Assembly (NCBI RefSeq): GCF_042678305.1
Contig: NZ_JBHUDT010000002.1
Source: Gelatiniphilus marinus
GTDB taxonomy: Bacteria > Bacteroidota > Bacteroidia > Flavobacteriales > Flavobacteriaceae
DNA: 64,000 bases
Reading direction: 5' to 3' (one strand)
Made by a program: the position numbers and the translations under genes. Each line of letters opens with the position of its first letter. The first letter of the stretch is position 1. Positions 53,795 through 62,053 of this stretch are shown here, in pieces. The notes under the pieces were generated by a model, which made no database searches, was not told where the DNA came from, and was given only the letters and a program-made list of their open reading frames with translations.

Positions 53795-53876
53795 TTGTCA
53801 TTCCTGCGAAGGCAGGAATCTTATAAATTGAAACTTAATTATCATCAAGTGGATTCCTGCTTTCGCAGGAATGACA
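53795..53876. repeat. R1 inverted-repeat element after the TonB receptor
   Basis: The left arm TTGTCATTCCTGCGAAGGCA... (53795-53820) and the right arm ending CGCAGGAATGACAA (53852-53876) are inverted copies. It is the third R1 element of the window and is followed by the hairpin TTTCCCGCTTTCGCGGAAA. Confidence 0.8.
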
Positions 53877-53895
53877 AAAAAACAGAATTAAATAG

Positions 53896-53914
53896 TTTCC
53901 CGCTTTCGCGGAAA
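53896..53914. repeat. Palindromic word with CGCTTTCGCGGAA
   Basis: TTTCCCGCTTTCGCGGAAA forms a small hairpin. Its core CGCTTTCGCGGAA (53901-53913) recurs at 54987-54999 (inverted) and 57542-57554, with a one-base variant (CGCTTCCGCGGAA) at 28259 and 47479. Confidence 0.65.
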
Positions 53915-53934
53915 TAAAAAACAAATTATATAAT

Positions 53935-54288
53935 ATGAAAAAATTAATGATTTTAGCACTCATGCTAATAGGAACAGCAACCTTTGCGCAAAACAAAAAC
54001 CAAAAAGCATCCATTGAGGTAGATGGGGTTTGTATGATGTGCAAAAAACGAATAGAAAAAGCATGCCTAAGCTCAAAAGGCGTAAAGTCTGCCGTTTGGA
54101 ATGTTGATACCCACGAGTTGAAATTGATTTACGATGCCCGTAAAACCGATTTAAAAACCATACAAAAAGCAATTGCTAAAGTAGGCCACGACACCAAAGA
54201 AATAAAAGCTACCGATGAGGCCTATGCTAACATACACGCATGTTGCAAGTACCGCGACGAAGCTGTTGTTGATGAGCACAAAGATTAG
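53935..54288 (+). CDS. Secreted heavy-metal-associated domain protein
   Basis: 117 residues with a signal peptide (MKKLMILALMLIGTATFAQ) and one HMA domain with DGVCMMCKKRIEKAC (Cys33, Cys36). A C-terminal pair of Cys (HACCKYRDE) follows. It resembles periplasmic metal-binding chaperones. It is the last gene of the metal cluster that starts at 50275 and ends convergently with the sirtuin gene (4-base overlap). Confidence 0.9.
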   Translation: MKKLMILALMLIGTATFAQNKNQKASIEVDGVCMMCKKRIEKACLSSKGVKSAVWNVDTHELKLIYDARKTDLKTIQKAIAKVGHDTKEIKATDEAYANIHACCKYRDEAVVDEHKD

Positions 54289-54968
54289 TGTTGTTTTTTT
54301 AATGCCCCAACAAGCTGTTTCATTCCAACCGTAGCCGTTTCGGCAAAAACAGTTAAGTGTTCTTTACTGTTAATATTGGGTTTGGGATCAATAAAATACG
54401 TTGGTGTTTTTTCGGGCACATAATGCATTAAACTTGCCGCAGGATATACTTGCATGCTAGTGCCAATAATAATTAAAATATTAGCAGTTTCGCAAATATT
54501 GATGGCTTTTGGTATCATGGGGACATCTTCACCAAACCACACGATATGTGGTCTTAGTTGGTGTCCCTTTTTACAAAAATCGCCTAAAAACAAATCGGTT
54601 TTCCAATCTTTAATATCGGTTTCATCAAAAGTACTTCTTACTTTTAAAAGTTCGCCATGTAAATGGATTACATTGGTGCTGCCAGCACGTTCGTGTAAAT
54701 CGTCAACATTTTGGGTAATGATGCTTACTTTAAAATCGGTTTCCAATTCAGCCAAATCAAAATGTGCTGTGTTAGGTTTAACTTCAAATAATTGCCTACG
54801 GCGTTGGTTGTAAAAATCTAAAACCAATTCTGGGTTGGCAGCAAAACCTTCGGGTGTGGCTACTTGCATAACATCGTGCCCTTCCCATAAACCATCTGCG
54901 TCTCTAAAAGTTTTAATGCCACTTTCGGCACTCATGCCTGCTCCTGTGAGTACTACAATGTGTTTCAT
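54285..54968 (-). CDS. cobB: NAD-dependent protein deacylase (sirtuin), zinc cysteines missing
   Basis: 227 residues. NAD-binding motifs are clear: VVLTGAGMSAESGIKTFRDA and IITQNVDDLHERAG. The catalytic His is His104 (IHLHGEL). Tyr53 and Arg56 (DFYNQRRRQ) match the YxxR pair that recognises succinyl or malonyl lysine in class III sirtuins. The four zinc Cys of the usual sirtuin are absent; only Cys132 is present in the region. It removes acyl groups from protein lysines. A copy of the CGCTTTCGCGGAA word lies just upstream (54987). Confidence 0.92.
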   Translation of the reverse strand: MKHIVVLTGAGMSAESGIKTFRDADGLWEGHDVMQVATPEGFAANPELVLDFYNQRRRQLFEVKPNTAHFDLAELETDFKVSIITQNVDDLHERAGSTNVIHLHGELLKVRSTFDETDIKDWKTDLFLGDFCKKGHQLRPHIVWFGEDVPMIPKAINICETANILIIIGTSMQVYPAASLMHYVPEKTPTYFIDPKPNINSKEHLTVFAETATVGMKQLVGALKKQH

Positions 54969-55074
54969 AATAGTAGTTTTTTTTTATTCCGCGAAAGCGT
55001 TAATCCATTCAAAGATACTAACTTTAACGCCATTGTGAATCACACTTTTTTGTTTTGCCAGCACTGAGCTTAGT

Positions 55075-55147
55075 TGAAATGTGGCAATCTTTAAATTTAA
55101 CTACACAAAAAAAGATTAGCACGTTACTTTGTTCCTCGTAATGACAT
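55075..55147. repeat. R2-type inverted repeat between sirtuin and TrmH
   Basis: ATGTGGCAATCTTTAAAT (left) faces a right arm that reads GTCATTACGAGGAACAAAGT on the minus strand. It fills the gap in front of the TrmH gene. Confidence 0.6.
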
Positions 55148-55163
55148 TCCGTATTTTTGAAAT

Positions 55164-55829
55164 ATGACTGATTTAAAACTTCTCGAACATTTAGAAGGCT
55201 ATTTAACCGAATCGCGAAAAGCACGTTTTGATACCGTTTTGTCGCAGCGCACCAAACATTTTACGGTAGCAACCGAAGATGTGTATCAATTGCACAATAC
55301 CAGTGCTGTTATTCGTAGTTGCGATGTATTTGGTGTTCAGGAAGTTAATATTGTTGAAGAGCGAAACTCGAAACGGATAGATAGGGAAATTGCTATGGGC
55401 GCACAAAAATGGGTGGATGTAAACCGCTTTCATTCGGTAAAAGATTGTTTGCAGGATTTAAAACATAATGGCTACCAAATCGTGGCAACCTCACCACATA
55501 AAAACAATGCGTTGCTCGATGATTTTGATGTAAGCAAAAAATCCTGTTTTTTCTTTGGAAGAGAAACCGAAGGCCTATCGCAAGAGGTTATAGACGAAGC
55601 AGATTGTTTTTTAAAAATTCCCATGGTTGGTTTTACCGAGAGTTTAAATATTTCGGTTTCTGCGGCAATTATTTTGCAACATGTTACCACCAAGCTAAAA
55701 CAAACCCATATTAACTGGCAATTAACAGAAGAAGAAATACTTGAGAAACGTTTAGACTGGATTAAGAAAACCATTAAAAGCTACCCCGATATTGTGGGGC
55801 GGTTTTATAATGCCCAAAAAAAAACGTAA
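55164..55829 (+). CDS. trmH: tRNA (guanosine-2'-O-)-methyltransferase TrmH
   Basis: 221 residues with a SPOUT fold. Motifs 1-3 are visible: HNTSAVIRSCDVFGVQEVNI, FFGRETEGLS, and IPMVGFTESLNISVSAAIIL. The N terminus begins with TDLKLLEHLEGYLTESRKAR, typical of TrmH, and the C-terminal helix (RFYNAQ) is also typical. It methylates the ribose of G18 in tRNA. It is followed by a small SRPBCC gene 31 bases on. Confidence 0.93.
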   Translation: MTDLKLLEHLEGYLTESRKARFDTVLSQRTKHFTVATEDVYQLHNTSAVIRSCDVFGVQEVNIVEERNSKRIDREIAMGAQKWVDVNRFHSVKDCLQDLKHNGYQIVATSPHKNNALLDDFDVSKKSCFFFGRETEGLSQEVIDEADCFLKIPMVGFTESLNISVSAAIILQHVTTKLKQTHINWQLTEEEILEKRLDWIKKTIKSYPDIVGRFYNAQKKT

Positions 55830-55860
55830 ATTTATAACCATAAACCAATAAGTAAGAGTC

Positions 55861-56388
55861 ATGTATATAGTGATTTACATTATTGTTGGGTTTCTGGCCA
55901 TTATTGCTTTAGTTGCTTTGCTCGCCCCAAAAACATACGAAGTTAACAGAAGTGTTATTGTAAATAAACCAGTTTCAGAGGTGTTTAAGTATTTAAAATA
56001 CTTAAAAAACCAAGACCAATGGTCGCCATGGAAAAAGAAAGATCCAAACATGAAACAGGAATTTATAGGTGTCGATGGCGAAGTGGGGTTTATCTCTAAA
56101 TGGCAAGGAAACAAACTTGTGGGCACGGGCGAGCAGGAAATAATAGGCGTAGAGCAAAACAAGCAGATAAGTTCTGAGCTTCGTTTTTTCAAGCCTTGGA
56201 AATCGGTATCGAGCGCTTTTATAAAAGTAGATGGGGTTGATGCAACCCAAACCAATGTAACATGGGGTTTTACGGCAAAAAATCCGATGCCCATGAATAT
56301 TTTTATGCTCTTATTTAATTTTGAAAAAACCGTAGGGAAAGATTTTGAAGCTGGTTTAGATAGTTTAAAAGACATTTTAGAATCTTAG
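55861..56388 (+). CDS. SRPBCC-family protein with N-terminal membrane helix
   Basis: 175 residues. Residues 1-20 are a membrane segment (VIYIIVGFLAIIALVALLAP). The rest is a START/polyketide-cyclase-like fold: VNRSVIVNKPVSEVFKYLK, DQWSPWKKKDPNMKQEF and GFTAKNPMPMN. These proteins bind hydrophobic ligands. The role is unknown. It follows trmH closely on the same strand. Confidence 0.88.
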   Translation: MYIVIYIIVGFLAIIALVALLAPKTYEVNRSVIVNKPVSEVFKYLKYLKNQDQWSPWKKKDPNMKQEFIGVDGEVGFISKWQGNKLVGTGEQEIIGVEQNKQISSELRFFKPWKSVSSAFIKVDGVDATQTNVTWGFTAKNPMPMNIFMLLFNFEKTVGKDFEAGLDSLKDILES

Positions 56389-56446
56389 CTTATTTTACTG
56401 CTAAGCGTATTCGAAGCATTTTGATGATATAATAAATTTTTTAATT

Positions 56447-56821
56447 ATGAAAAAAAACATGGTAGGTTGGTTTGAAATTCCTGTTGCAGATATGGATAGA
56501 GCCAAAGCATTTTACGAAACGGTTTTTAATATAGAAATTGCTATTCACGATTTTGGAGAAACATTAATGGGTTGGTTTCCATTTGAAGAAGGAAAAGAAG
56601 GTGCAGCTGGTTGTTTAATTATACAAGAATCTTATGTGCCAAGTCAAGAAGGAACACTAGTATATTTTATGAGCGACGATGTGCAAATCGAACTCGATAG
56701 AATTGAAAAAGCTGGCGGAAAAATTCATCAACCCAAAACCAAAATTTCTCCAGAATATGGTTTTATGGCTGTTTTTATTGATACGGAAGGCAATCGGGTG
56801 GCACTACATTCAAACGCATAA
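56447..56821 (+). CDS. VOC-family (glyoxalase/bleomycin-resistance-like) protein
   Basis: 124 residues forming one glyoxalase-like half: MVGWFEIPVADMDRAKAFYE, then the hydrophobic core LMGWFPFEEGKEGAAGCLI, and ending GFMAVFIDTEGNRVALHSN with the conserved Glu/Asp-Asn. Stand-alone VOC proteins often bind a metal, but the substrate cannot be told. It is 58 bases after the SRPBCC gene. Confidence 0.9.
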   Translation: MKKNMVGWFEIPVADMDRAKAFYETVFNIEIAIHDFGETLMGWFPFEEGKEGAAGCLIIQESYVPSQEGTLVYFMSDDVQIELDRIEKAGGKIHQPKTKISPEYGFMAVFIDTEGNRVALHSNA

Positions 56822-56962
56822 ACGGCGTTATCTAAAATTATAATTTTACGTTAAACAGAACTTGTTTCAGTTTCGCAAAATCATATAAAATCAATGTATT
56901 GATATTTTGATATAAATTTAGAATGACGCTTAGTATTTCAGAATTTAGCATTATTAAAAGAA

Positions 56963-57739
56963 TCACAAACGTTTACTACGCCCTCTACTTAATAGTTTAT
57001 ATTCTTCGTAACATTCGCTAATGGCATCTAGTATTTGCAAATCGTTTGCGGTTTGTATAAAACCTTTCGAGTAGTTGCATTGGCTTACAATTTCATCTAA
57101 ATCCACACGATCTACTTTTAGTAAAACGGTAAGCATTTCCCTATCGAAACGCGATGCCAGAAGGTTTCTAATTTCATCATCTTGTTTCATTTTTTTAAGC
57201 TTGCGCAACTCGTTTGGTTTTTTTCCGAACATGCGGTATAAAAAATCGGCAGGGTTAAAAATAGATCCTAGTATCTTGGTTACCGCTGTTGGTTTTCCGG
57301 CTTCGTAACCCGTGCTTGGCAACCCGGAAATGCTGTAGCGGTAATTACGGTTAATTTCAGGTACTTGTTTAATGTCCACCTCTAAATAGCCGGTTAGTTT
57401 TAGTTGGCTTACAACTACCTCTTCTAGGGCTAGAGCTAATTCGGTGAGCTCTATTTTAGAACTTCCAAATTTCAACCAATCATTGGTTACCCTTACCTTT
57501 ATGGATTTAAAACCTAAATAAGAAAAGTGTAATGTATCATTCGCTTTCGCGGAAATTTTAAACTCTCCCTTGTTGTTTGTTGTGGTACCGATAACCTGAT
57601 TGAGGTTAACAATGTTTACGCTTTCCAACGGAGAATCGTCAGCAGAATTAATAACCACACCAATTACTTTGTTGGCATCTTGTGCTGTACAAAACGCTAC
57701 CATTAGTAAAAAAGTAAAAAGAATCGTGTAGTTTTTCAT
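56963..57739 (-). CDS. Secreted protein with carboxypeptidase-regulatory-like domain
   Basis: 258 residues from the ATG at 57739 (an ATG two codons upstream is also possible), with signal peptide MKNYTILFTFLLMVAFCTA. Residues about 22-110 form a CarboxypepD_reg-like Ig domain (VIGVVINSADDSPLESVNIV, NNKGEFKISAKANDTLHFSY). The C-terminal half (GKKPNELRKLKKMKQDDEIR) is not a TonB barrel, so this is a stand-alone protein. Its peptide ISAKAN is coded by the recurrent word CGCTTTCGCGGAA. Role unknown. Confidence 0.85.
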   Translation of the reverse strand: MKNYTILFTFLLMVAFCTAQDANKVIGVVINSADDSPLESVNIVNLNQVIGTTTNNKGEFKISAKANDTLHFSYLGFKSIKVRVTNDWLKFGSSKIELTELALALEEVVVSQLKLTGYLEVDIKQVPEINRNYRYSISGLPSTGYEAGKPTAVTKILGSIFNPADFLYRMFGKKPNELRKLKKMKQDDEIRNLLASRFDREMLTVLLKVDRVDLDEIVSQCNYSKGFIQTANDLQILDAISECYEEYKLLSRGRSKRL

Positions 57740-58003
57740 CTGCAAATTTTTATTGTTTTCTAACGTCCTAGATGTAATTAGCCGTTAAAAATGTTGATTT
57801 GTATCAAAGAATTAATAGCTCATTTTACGGTATTAATTGGGTAACACAGATTAAGTTGTAAAAGTACTAAACAAAACGTTAACCTTAGGCCAGTACTTTT
57901 CATTTTGACTTAAAATTAACAAAAAAGTTTTGATTCCCTTAAAAACAGAAATCAAAACTTTAATTGAAAACCTTTGTAAAAGTTCCGAGGAGTATATTTT
58001 TTC

Positions 58004-59845
58004 CTAGCGTCTAGAACGTCTAGGTATTGAGGGGCCTGAGCCAGAATTGGAGCGTCTTGGTTTGTCTGAGCTGGAGTTTGTGTTGCTGCCGGAGCGTCTT
58101 GGCTTAGAGTAAGAATCGCCGCCGCCACGTCTTTCGCTTCTGTTGCCAGAGCCACCACGCCTGTCGCTTTTTCCGCCACCACGCTTGTCTTCGCGTCTTC
58201 CGCCACTGCGTTTGCCATCGCGTCTTCCGCCGCCACCGCGGTTTTCAGAAACTTCAACATTTACAAATCGGCCGTCGTGTTTAAAGTCTGTAAAGAATGC
58301 CAGTACTTTTTCTTTTAATTCGTTTTCTGTATTGAAAAACGAAAAGCTGTCTTTTACTTCGGCTTTAAAAATATCGTCTTTACCAAGGTCAAGCTGTTCC
58401 CTTAAAAAGTCTTTAAGCTTCATCCAGTCAAACCCATCTTTTCTGCCAACATTAATAAAGTAACGTGTCGAGTTTTTGGTTCCACCATAACTGCGTCCAC
58501 CTTCACTATCAAAAGAACCTTCAGCAATATTCAGGTTTTTGGATTTGTTGTAGTAGTTGTAAAAACGTGTAAACTCTACCGAGAAGAATTTTTTAATCAA
58601 TTCGTCTTTATCGGTATCTGCAAAAAGCTCATTAATGCTTGTTAAATGCTTGTCGATTTCGTGGTTTATCTCGGTATTGTGTATTTTGTTGGCCAGAGAC
58701 ATGAGTTGCACTTCGCATATTAGCGCACCGTCAGGAATGTCTTTTTTCTCGAATTTTTGTTTGATTATGCGCTCTATGCTTTTTATTTTACGCACTTCGC
58801 TTTTAGAAACTATTACCATAGAAACCCCGGTTTTTCCGGCACGTCCAGTTCTGCCCGAGCGGTGTGTGTAAGTTTCAATTTCGTCTGGTAGTTGGTAGTT
58901 TATAACGTGTGTAATATCGTCAACATCAATACCACGTGCAGCCACATCGGTTGCCACAAGGGTTTGTATTTGTTTGTTTCTAAACGATTTCATTACCAGA
59001 TCGCGTTGGTTCTGGCTTAAATCGCCATGCAATGCGCCGGCGCTATACCCATCTTCAATTAATTTTTCGGCCACTTTTTGGGTGTCGCGTTTTGTGCGAC
59101 AAAACACCACCGAGAATATATCGGGGTTTGCATCAGATAAGCGTTTTAGCGCTTGGTAGCGGTCTCTGGCATTTACCAAATAGTATTCGTGCGATACGTT
59201 GCTGGTGCTTTCATTTTTATTGCCAACGGTAATTTCTTGTGGGCTTTTCATGAATTTCTTTGCAATGGTTGCTACTTCGCGGGGCATAGTTGCAGAGAAC
59301 AACCAGGTGCTTTTGTCTTCTGGGGTGTGCGATAAAATCTCGGTAATATCTTCGTAAAAGCCCATGTTTAGCATCTCATCGGCTTCATCTAAAACGGCAT
59401 ATTCGATTTTGCTAATATCAACCAAACGTCGGCTAATCATATCTTTCATACGACCTGGGGTTGCCACTATAATTTGTGCGCCACGTTTTACTTCGCGTGC
59501 TTGGTCTGTAATGCTCGATCCGCCGTAAATAGCCACCACATTTAGTCCTTTGCAATACTTGCCGTACTGTTTTATTTCGTTTGTAATCTGCAAACAAAGT
59601 TCGCGGGTGGGCGATAAAATTAAACCTTGTGTGGTTCGGCTATCAATATCAATTTTTTCCAGCATCGGAAAACCAAAGGCAGCCGTTTTACCGGTTCCGG
59701 TTTGGGCCAATGCCACTAAATCGGTCTCCGAGTTTAATAAAATTGGGATTGCTTTTTCTTGTACTTCACTGGGTTTTACAAAGCCTAAATCTGTTATGGC
59801 TTGCAATAGGTGGTCGTTAAGACCTAAATCTTTAAATGTGCTCAT
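58004..59845 (-). CDS. DEAD-box RNA helicase with RNA-binding domain and RG-rich tail
   Basis: 613 residues. All helicase motifs are visible: a Q motif (LGFVKPSEVQEKAIP), AQTGTGKTAAFG, PTREL, VLDEADEMLNMGF, SAT, ALHGDLSQNQRD and THRSGRTGRAG. Residues about 460-545 resemble the DbpA-type RNA-binding domain (TRYFINVGRKDGFDWMKLKD). The last 60 residues are a Gly/Arg/Ser-rich low-complexity tail. This suits DbpA/CsdA-like roles in ribosome assembly or cold adaptation. A promoter box at 60042 implies a leader of about 190 bases. Confidence 0.94.
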   Translation of the reverse strand: MSTFKDLGLNDHLLQAITDLGFVKPSEVQEKAIPILLNSETDLVALAQTGTGKTAAFGFPMLEKIDIDSRTTQGLILSPTRELCLQITNEIKQYGKYCKGLNVVAIYGGSSITDQAREVKRGAQIIVATPGRMKDMISRRLVDISKIEYAVLDEADEMLNMGFYEDITEILSHTPEDKSTWLFSATMPREVATIAKKFMKSPQEITVGNKNESTSNVSHEYYLVNARDRYQALKRLSDANPDIFSVVFCRTKRDTQKVAEKLIEDGYSAGALHGDLSQNQRDLVMKSFRNKQIQTLVATDVAARGIDVDDITHVINYQLPDEIETYTHRSGRTGRAGKTGVSMVIVSKSEVRKIKSIERIIKQKFEKKDIPDGALICEVQLMSLANKIHNTEINHEIDKHLTSINELFADTDKDELIKKFFSVEFTRFYNYYNKSKNLNIAEGSFDSEGGRSYGGTKNSTRYFINVGRKDGFDWMKLKDFLREQLDLGKDDIFKAEVKDSFSFFNTENELKEKVLAFFTDFKHDGRFVNVEVSENRGGGGRRDGKRSGGRREDKRGGGKSDRRGGSGNRSERRGGGDSYSKPRRSGSNTNSSSDKPRRSNSGSGPSIPRRSRR

Positions 59846-60041
59846 TCTTGTTTAATGTATGCGATTATGTTATGTAGTGTTACATAAAGAAGCGCATCGA
59901 CATACTTAACCTTAAACCTCTAGTAACACATCCTCAGTCTGAGGAATCTTGGTGAAATACAGATTTTAAAAGCTTAAAAAGCGTATTAAAAATTAACCTC
60001 TTGCAAATTTTTTGAGGTCTCAACCTGTTAATTTCGAGCGG

Positions 60042-60049
60042 CAAAGATA
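60042..60049 (-). promoter_or_regulatory. -7 box upstream of the DEAD-box helicase gene
   Basis: Minus-strand TATCTTTG matches TAnnTTTG. It lies about 197 bases before the ATG at 59845, implying a long 5' leader, as known for cold-shock helicase mRNAs in other bacteria. Confidence 0.5.
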
Positions 60050-60387
60050 CATTTTTATTTGGCACTTAGACTTTGCTCAGTATAAAATTTACGATTAACG
60101 ATTTTTCGGTTGCTGATTTGAGTTATGGAATTTAAGTTTTTGGTTTTTTAGGGATTTTAAGTTTTTGGGCGTTTTAACACGCTTTCATTACTCAATCCCT
60201 CCTGCGTCGGGGATTTCAAACATGCCGTTCAATCGTTAACGCACTTATCTGCCAAGGTTATTGTAAAAGCCAATAATAGTAACGATCTGCTAAATATTAG
60301 CTGTTAAAATTGAAGTAAACGAGAAACAGATTCTCACGCTTTTTTTCTAATGAAAAAGCTCAGAATGACGCTGTATAACAAACAAAA

Positions 60388-60436
60388 CGTCATTGCGAGG
60401 GAGGCACGACTGTGGCAATCTGTTTAATTATAGTTC
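60388..60436 (+). repeat. R2-type repeat
   Basis: CGTCATTGCGAGGGAGGCAC, then TGTGGCAATCTGTTTAATTA. Same family as 61951 and the inverted pairs at 27036 and 55075. Confidence 0.7.
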
Positions 60437-60567
60437 GCCTTAAAATACATGTTGTCAAGTTTTAAAAAGGATTTCAAACATGTTGTTTCTCCCGATTGTT
60501 AACTGGACGATAACGAAATTGTTAACTAACTAATAGATTTAATTGGATGTTTTATTTATTGAAGGTT

Positions 60568-60624
60568 CGTTTAATGGTTCGTGGATATGCGCCTGTTTCA
60601 ATGGCTTATATCCGCCGTTAAACG
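60568..60624. repeat. Long imperfect hairpin
   Basis: CGTTTAATGG (60568-60577) pairs with CCGTTAAACG (60615-60624), allowing one G-T, and inside it GGATAT pairs with ATATCC. No T tract. Could be a repeat unit or RNA structure; function not known. Confidence 0.5.
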
Positions 60625-60705
60625 AAGGTATCGTTTTTTTCTGACAAAGTCAAGTTTCAACCAAAAACAAAAAACGACTTTGCTTTGCGCCATGGCAAGA
60701 AAAAA

Positions 60706-61938
60706 CTACTTCCTCAAATTCTCAATCCGTTGCAACAACGTCGGATGCGAATAATGCATAAACACATAAGCGGGGTGGGGTGTTAAATTACTCAAGCTGT
60801 TTTTAGATAACTTTTTAAGCGAGGTTATCAATGGCTCTGCCTTATAGGTGTTTTTCGCATAATCATCGGCTTGGTATTCAAATTTTCTGGAGAACACATT
60901 CATAATCAATCCCGTAATTTCAGAAATAGGCGAGTAGAGGAGCCCGAAAGCAATCAACCCGATATGAAAACTCGGAATCTCGACACCCAAAGCTTGTGAT
61001 AGCAACGGATTTGAAATAAACAACGATAAAATATAAAGCGTCAATCCCGTTAATAAAACAGACGCAAATAAATTAAAAATGATGTGTTTCTTTTTGTAAT
61101 GCCCAACTTCGTGCGCTAAAACGGCAACGATTTCTTCTTCGTTTAAATCGTTAATCAACGTATCGTAAAGTGTAACGCGTTTTTCGCTGCCAAACCCAGA
61201 AAAATAGGCGTTTGCTTTGGTGCTTCGTTTGGAGCCGTCAATCACGAAAATCTTATCCAATTTAAACCCAACGGTTTTTGCATACGCCGAAATTTTATCG
61301 CGTAAACTACCAGCTTCTAGTGGCGATTGTTTATTAAAAAAAGGGACAATAAGTTTGGAGTAAAACATATTCATAAACAAAGTAAAAACAGCGACCAATC
61401 CCCAAGCATACAGCCAAAAGTGTTTTCCGGTAACGTTGTAAAACCAAATAATCAACGCTAAAATACCGCCGCCAATTATGGCCATCATCAACCAACCTTT
61501 AATTTTATCTAAGAAAAATGTTTTAACGGTTGTTTTATTAAACCCGAATTTTTCCTCGATAACAAAAGTGCTGTAATATGAAAAAGGTGTCGTGATAATA
61601 TCGCTGCCAATCATAATAATTCCGAAGAAAATAAGAGCGATAATAATCGGGTTTTCGCTGTATGTTCGGGCGATGTTATCAACAAATTCAAACCCATCAA
61701 AAAATAAAAAACCTAAGGTTAAAAGTAGTGAAAAGGTTGAGGTTAACAATCCGAATTTATAATTAGTGGCTTTATAATTTTGCGATTTTTTGTATTCGGC
61801 TTCATCATAAACATCTTGCAATTCTGTTGGAATAGCATCGTTAAAATGTTTGGCGTTTAAGGCATCAATAATTTTATCGATTATAAAATTGATGACTATA
61901 ATGGCGATGATGATGTAAAATAAAGTTGTTGATGTCAT
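60706..61938 (-). CDS. M48-family (CAAX prenyl protease-like) metallopeptidase
   Basis: 410 residues with several membrane helices. The zinc motif is VAVLAHEVGHYKKKH and the third ligand lies in KFEYQADDYAK. The N-terminal STE24-like region includes ITTPFSYYSTFVIEEKFGFN. In yeast, Ste24 cuts prenylated proteins, but bacterial members have no known prenyl substrate and may act in membrane-protein quality control. It ends after a long repeat-rich gap and is followed by the SpoU methylase gene on the same strand. Confidence 0.93.
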   Translation of the reverse strand: MTSTTLFYIIIAIIVINFIIDKIIDALNAKHFNDAIPTELQDVYDEAEYKKSQNYKATNYKFGLLTSTFSLLLTLGFLFFDGFEFVDNIARTYSENPIIIALIFFGIIMIGSDIITTPFSYYSTFVIEEKFGFNKTTVKTFFLDKIKGWLMMAIIGGGILALIIWFYNVTGKHFWLYAWGLVAVFTLFMNMFYSKLIVPFFNKQSPLEAGSLRDKISAYAKTVGFKLDKIFVIDGSKRSTKANAYFSGFGSEKRVTLYDTLINDLNEEEIVAVLAHEVGHYKKKHIIFNLFASVLLTGLTLYILSLFISNPLLSQALGVEIPSFHIGLIAFGLLYSPISEITGLIMNVFSRKFEYQADDYAKNTYKAEPLITSLKKLSKNSLSNLTPHPAYVFMHYSHPTLLQRIENLRK

Positions 61939-61950
61939 ATTAATTCTTTA

Positions 61951-62003
61951 CTGTCATTGCGAGAAGCTTTTTCAGCGACGTGGCAATCTGTTTGTTTTTA
62001 GTT
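61951..62003 (+). repeat. R2-type repeat
   Basis: CTGTCATTGCGAGAAGCTTT, then GACGTGGCAATCTGTTTGTT. Next to it (62021-62050) lies TGCTTTGCGACTTAGCGCCT followed by TTGCGAG, another repeat-like stretch often seen in flavobacterial intergenic regions. Confidence 0.65.
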
Positions 62004-62053
62004 CTAATTTATAGTATTCTTGCTTTGCGACTTAGCGCCTTTGCGAGAAAAAA

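Larger units (their letters stand above)
59846..60705. other. 860-base intergenic region
   Basis: No gene supported. It holds the long leader of the DEAD-box gene and a palindrome CCTCAGTCTGAGG (59932-59944). It also has GGATTTCAAACATG twice (60211-60224 and 60469-60482), a repeat related to the GHMP-kinase insertion (near 60330-60370), an R2 copy (60388-60436) and a long hairpin (60568-60624). Confidence 0.7.

Noticed and set aside
57952..58260. Open frame of 102 codons antisense/out of frame within the helicase tail
   Set aside because: It is another frame of the low-complexity Gly/Arg/Ser-rich C-terminal coding region, made of Ala/Val-rich repeats expected from that DNA, with no motif.
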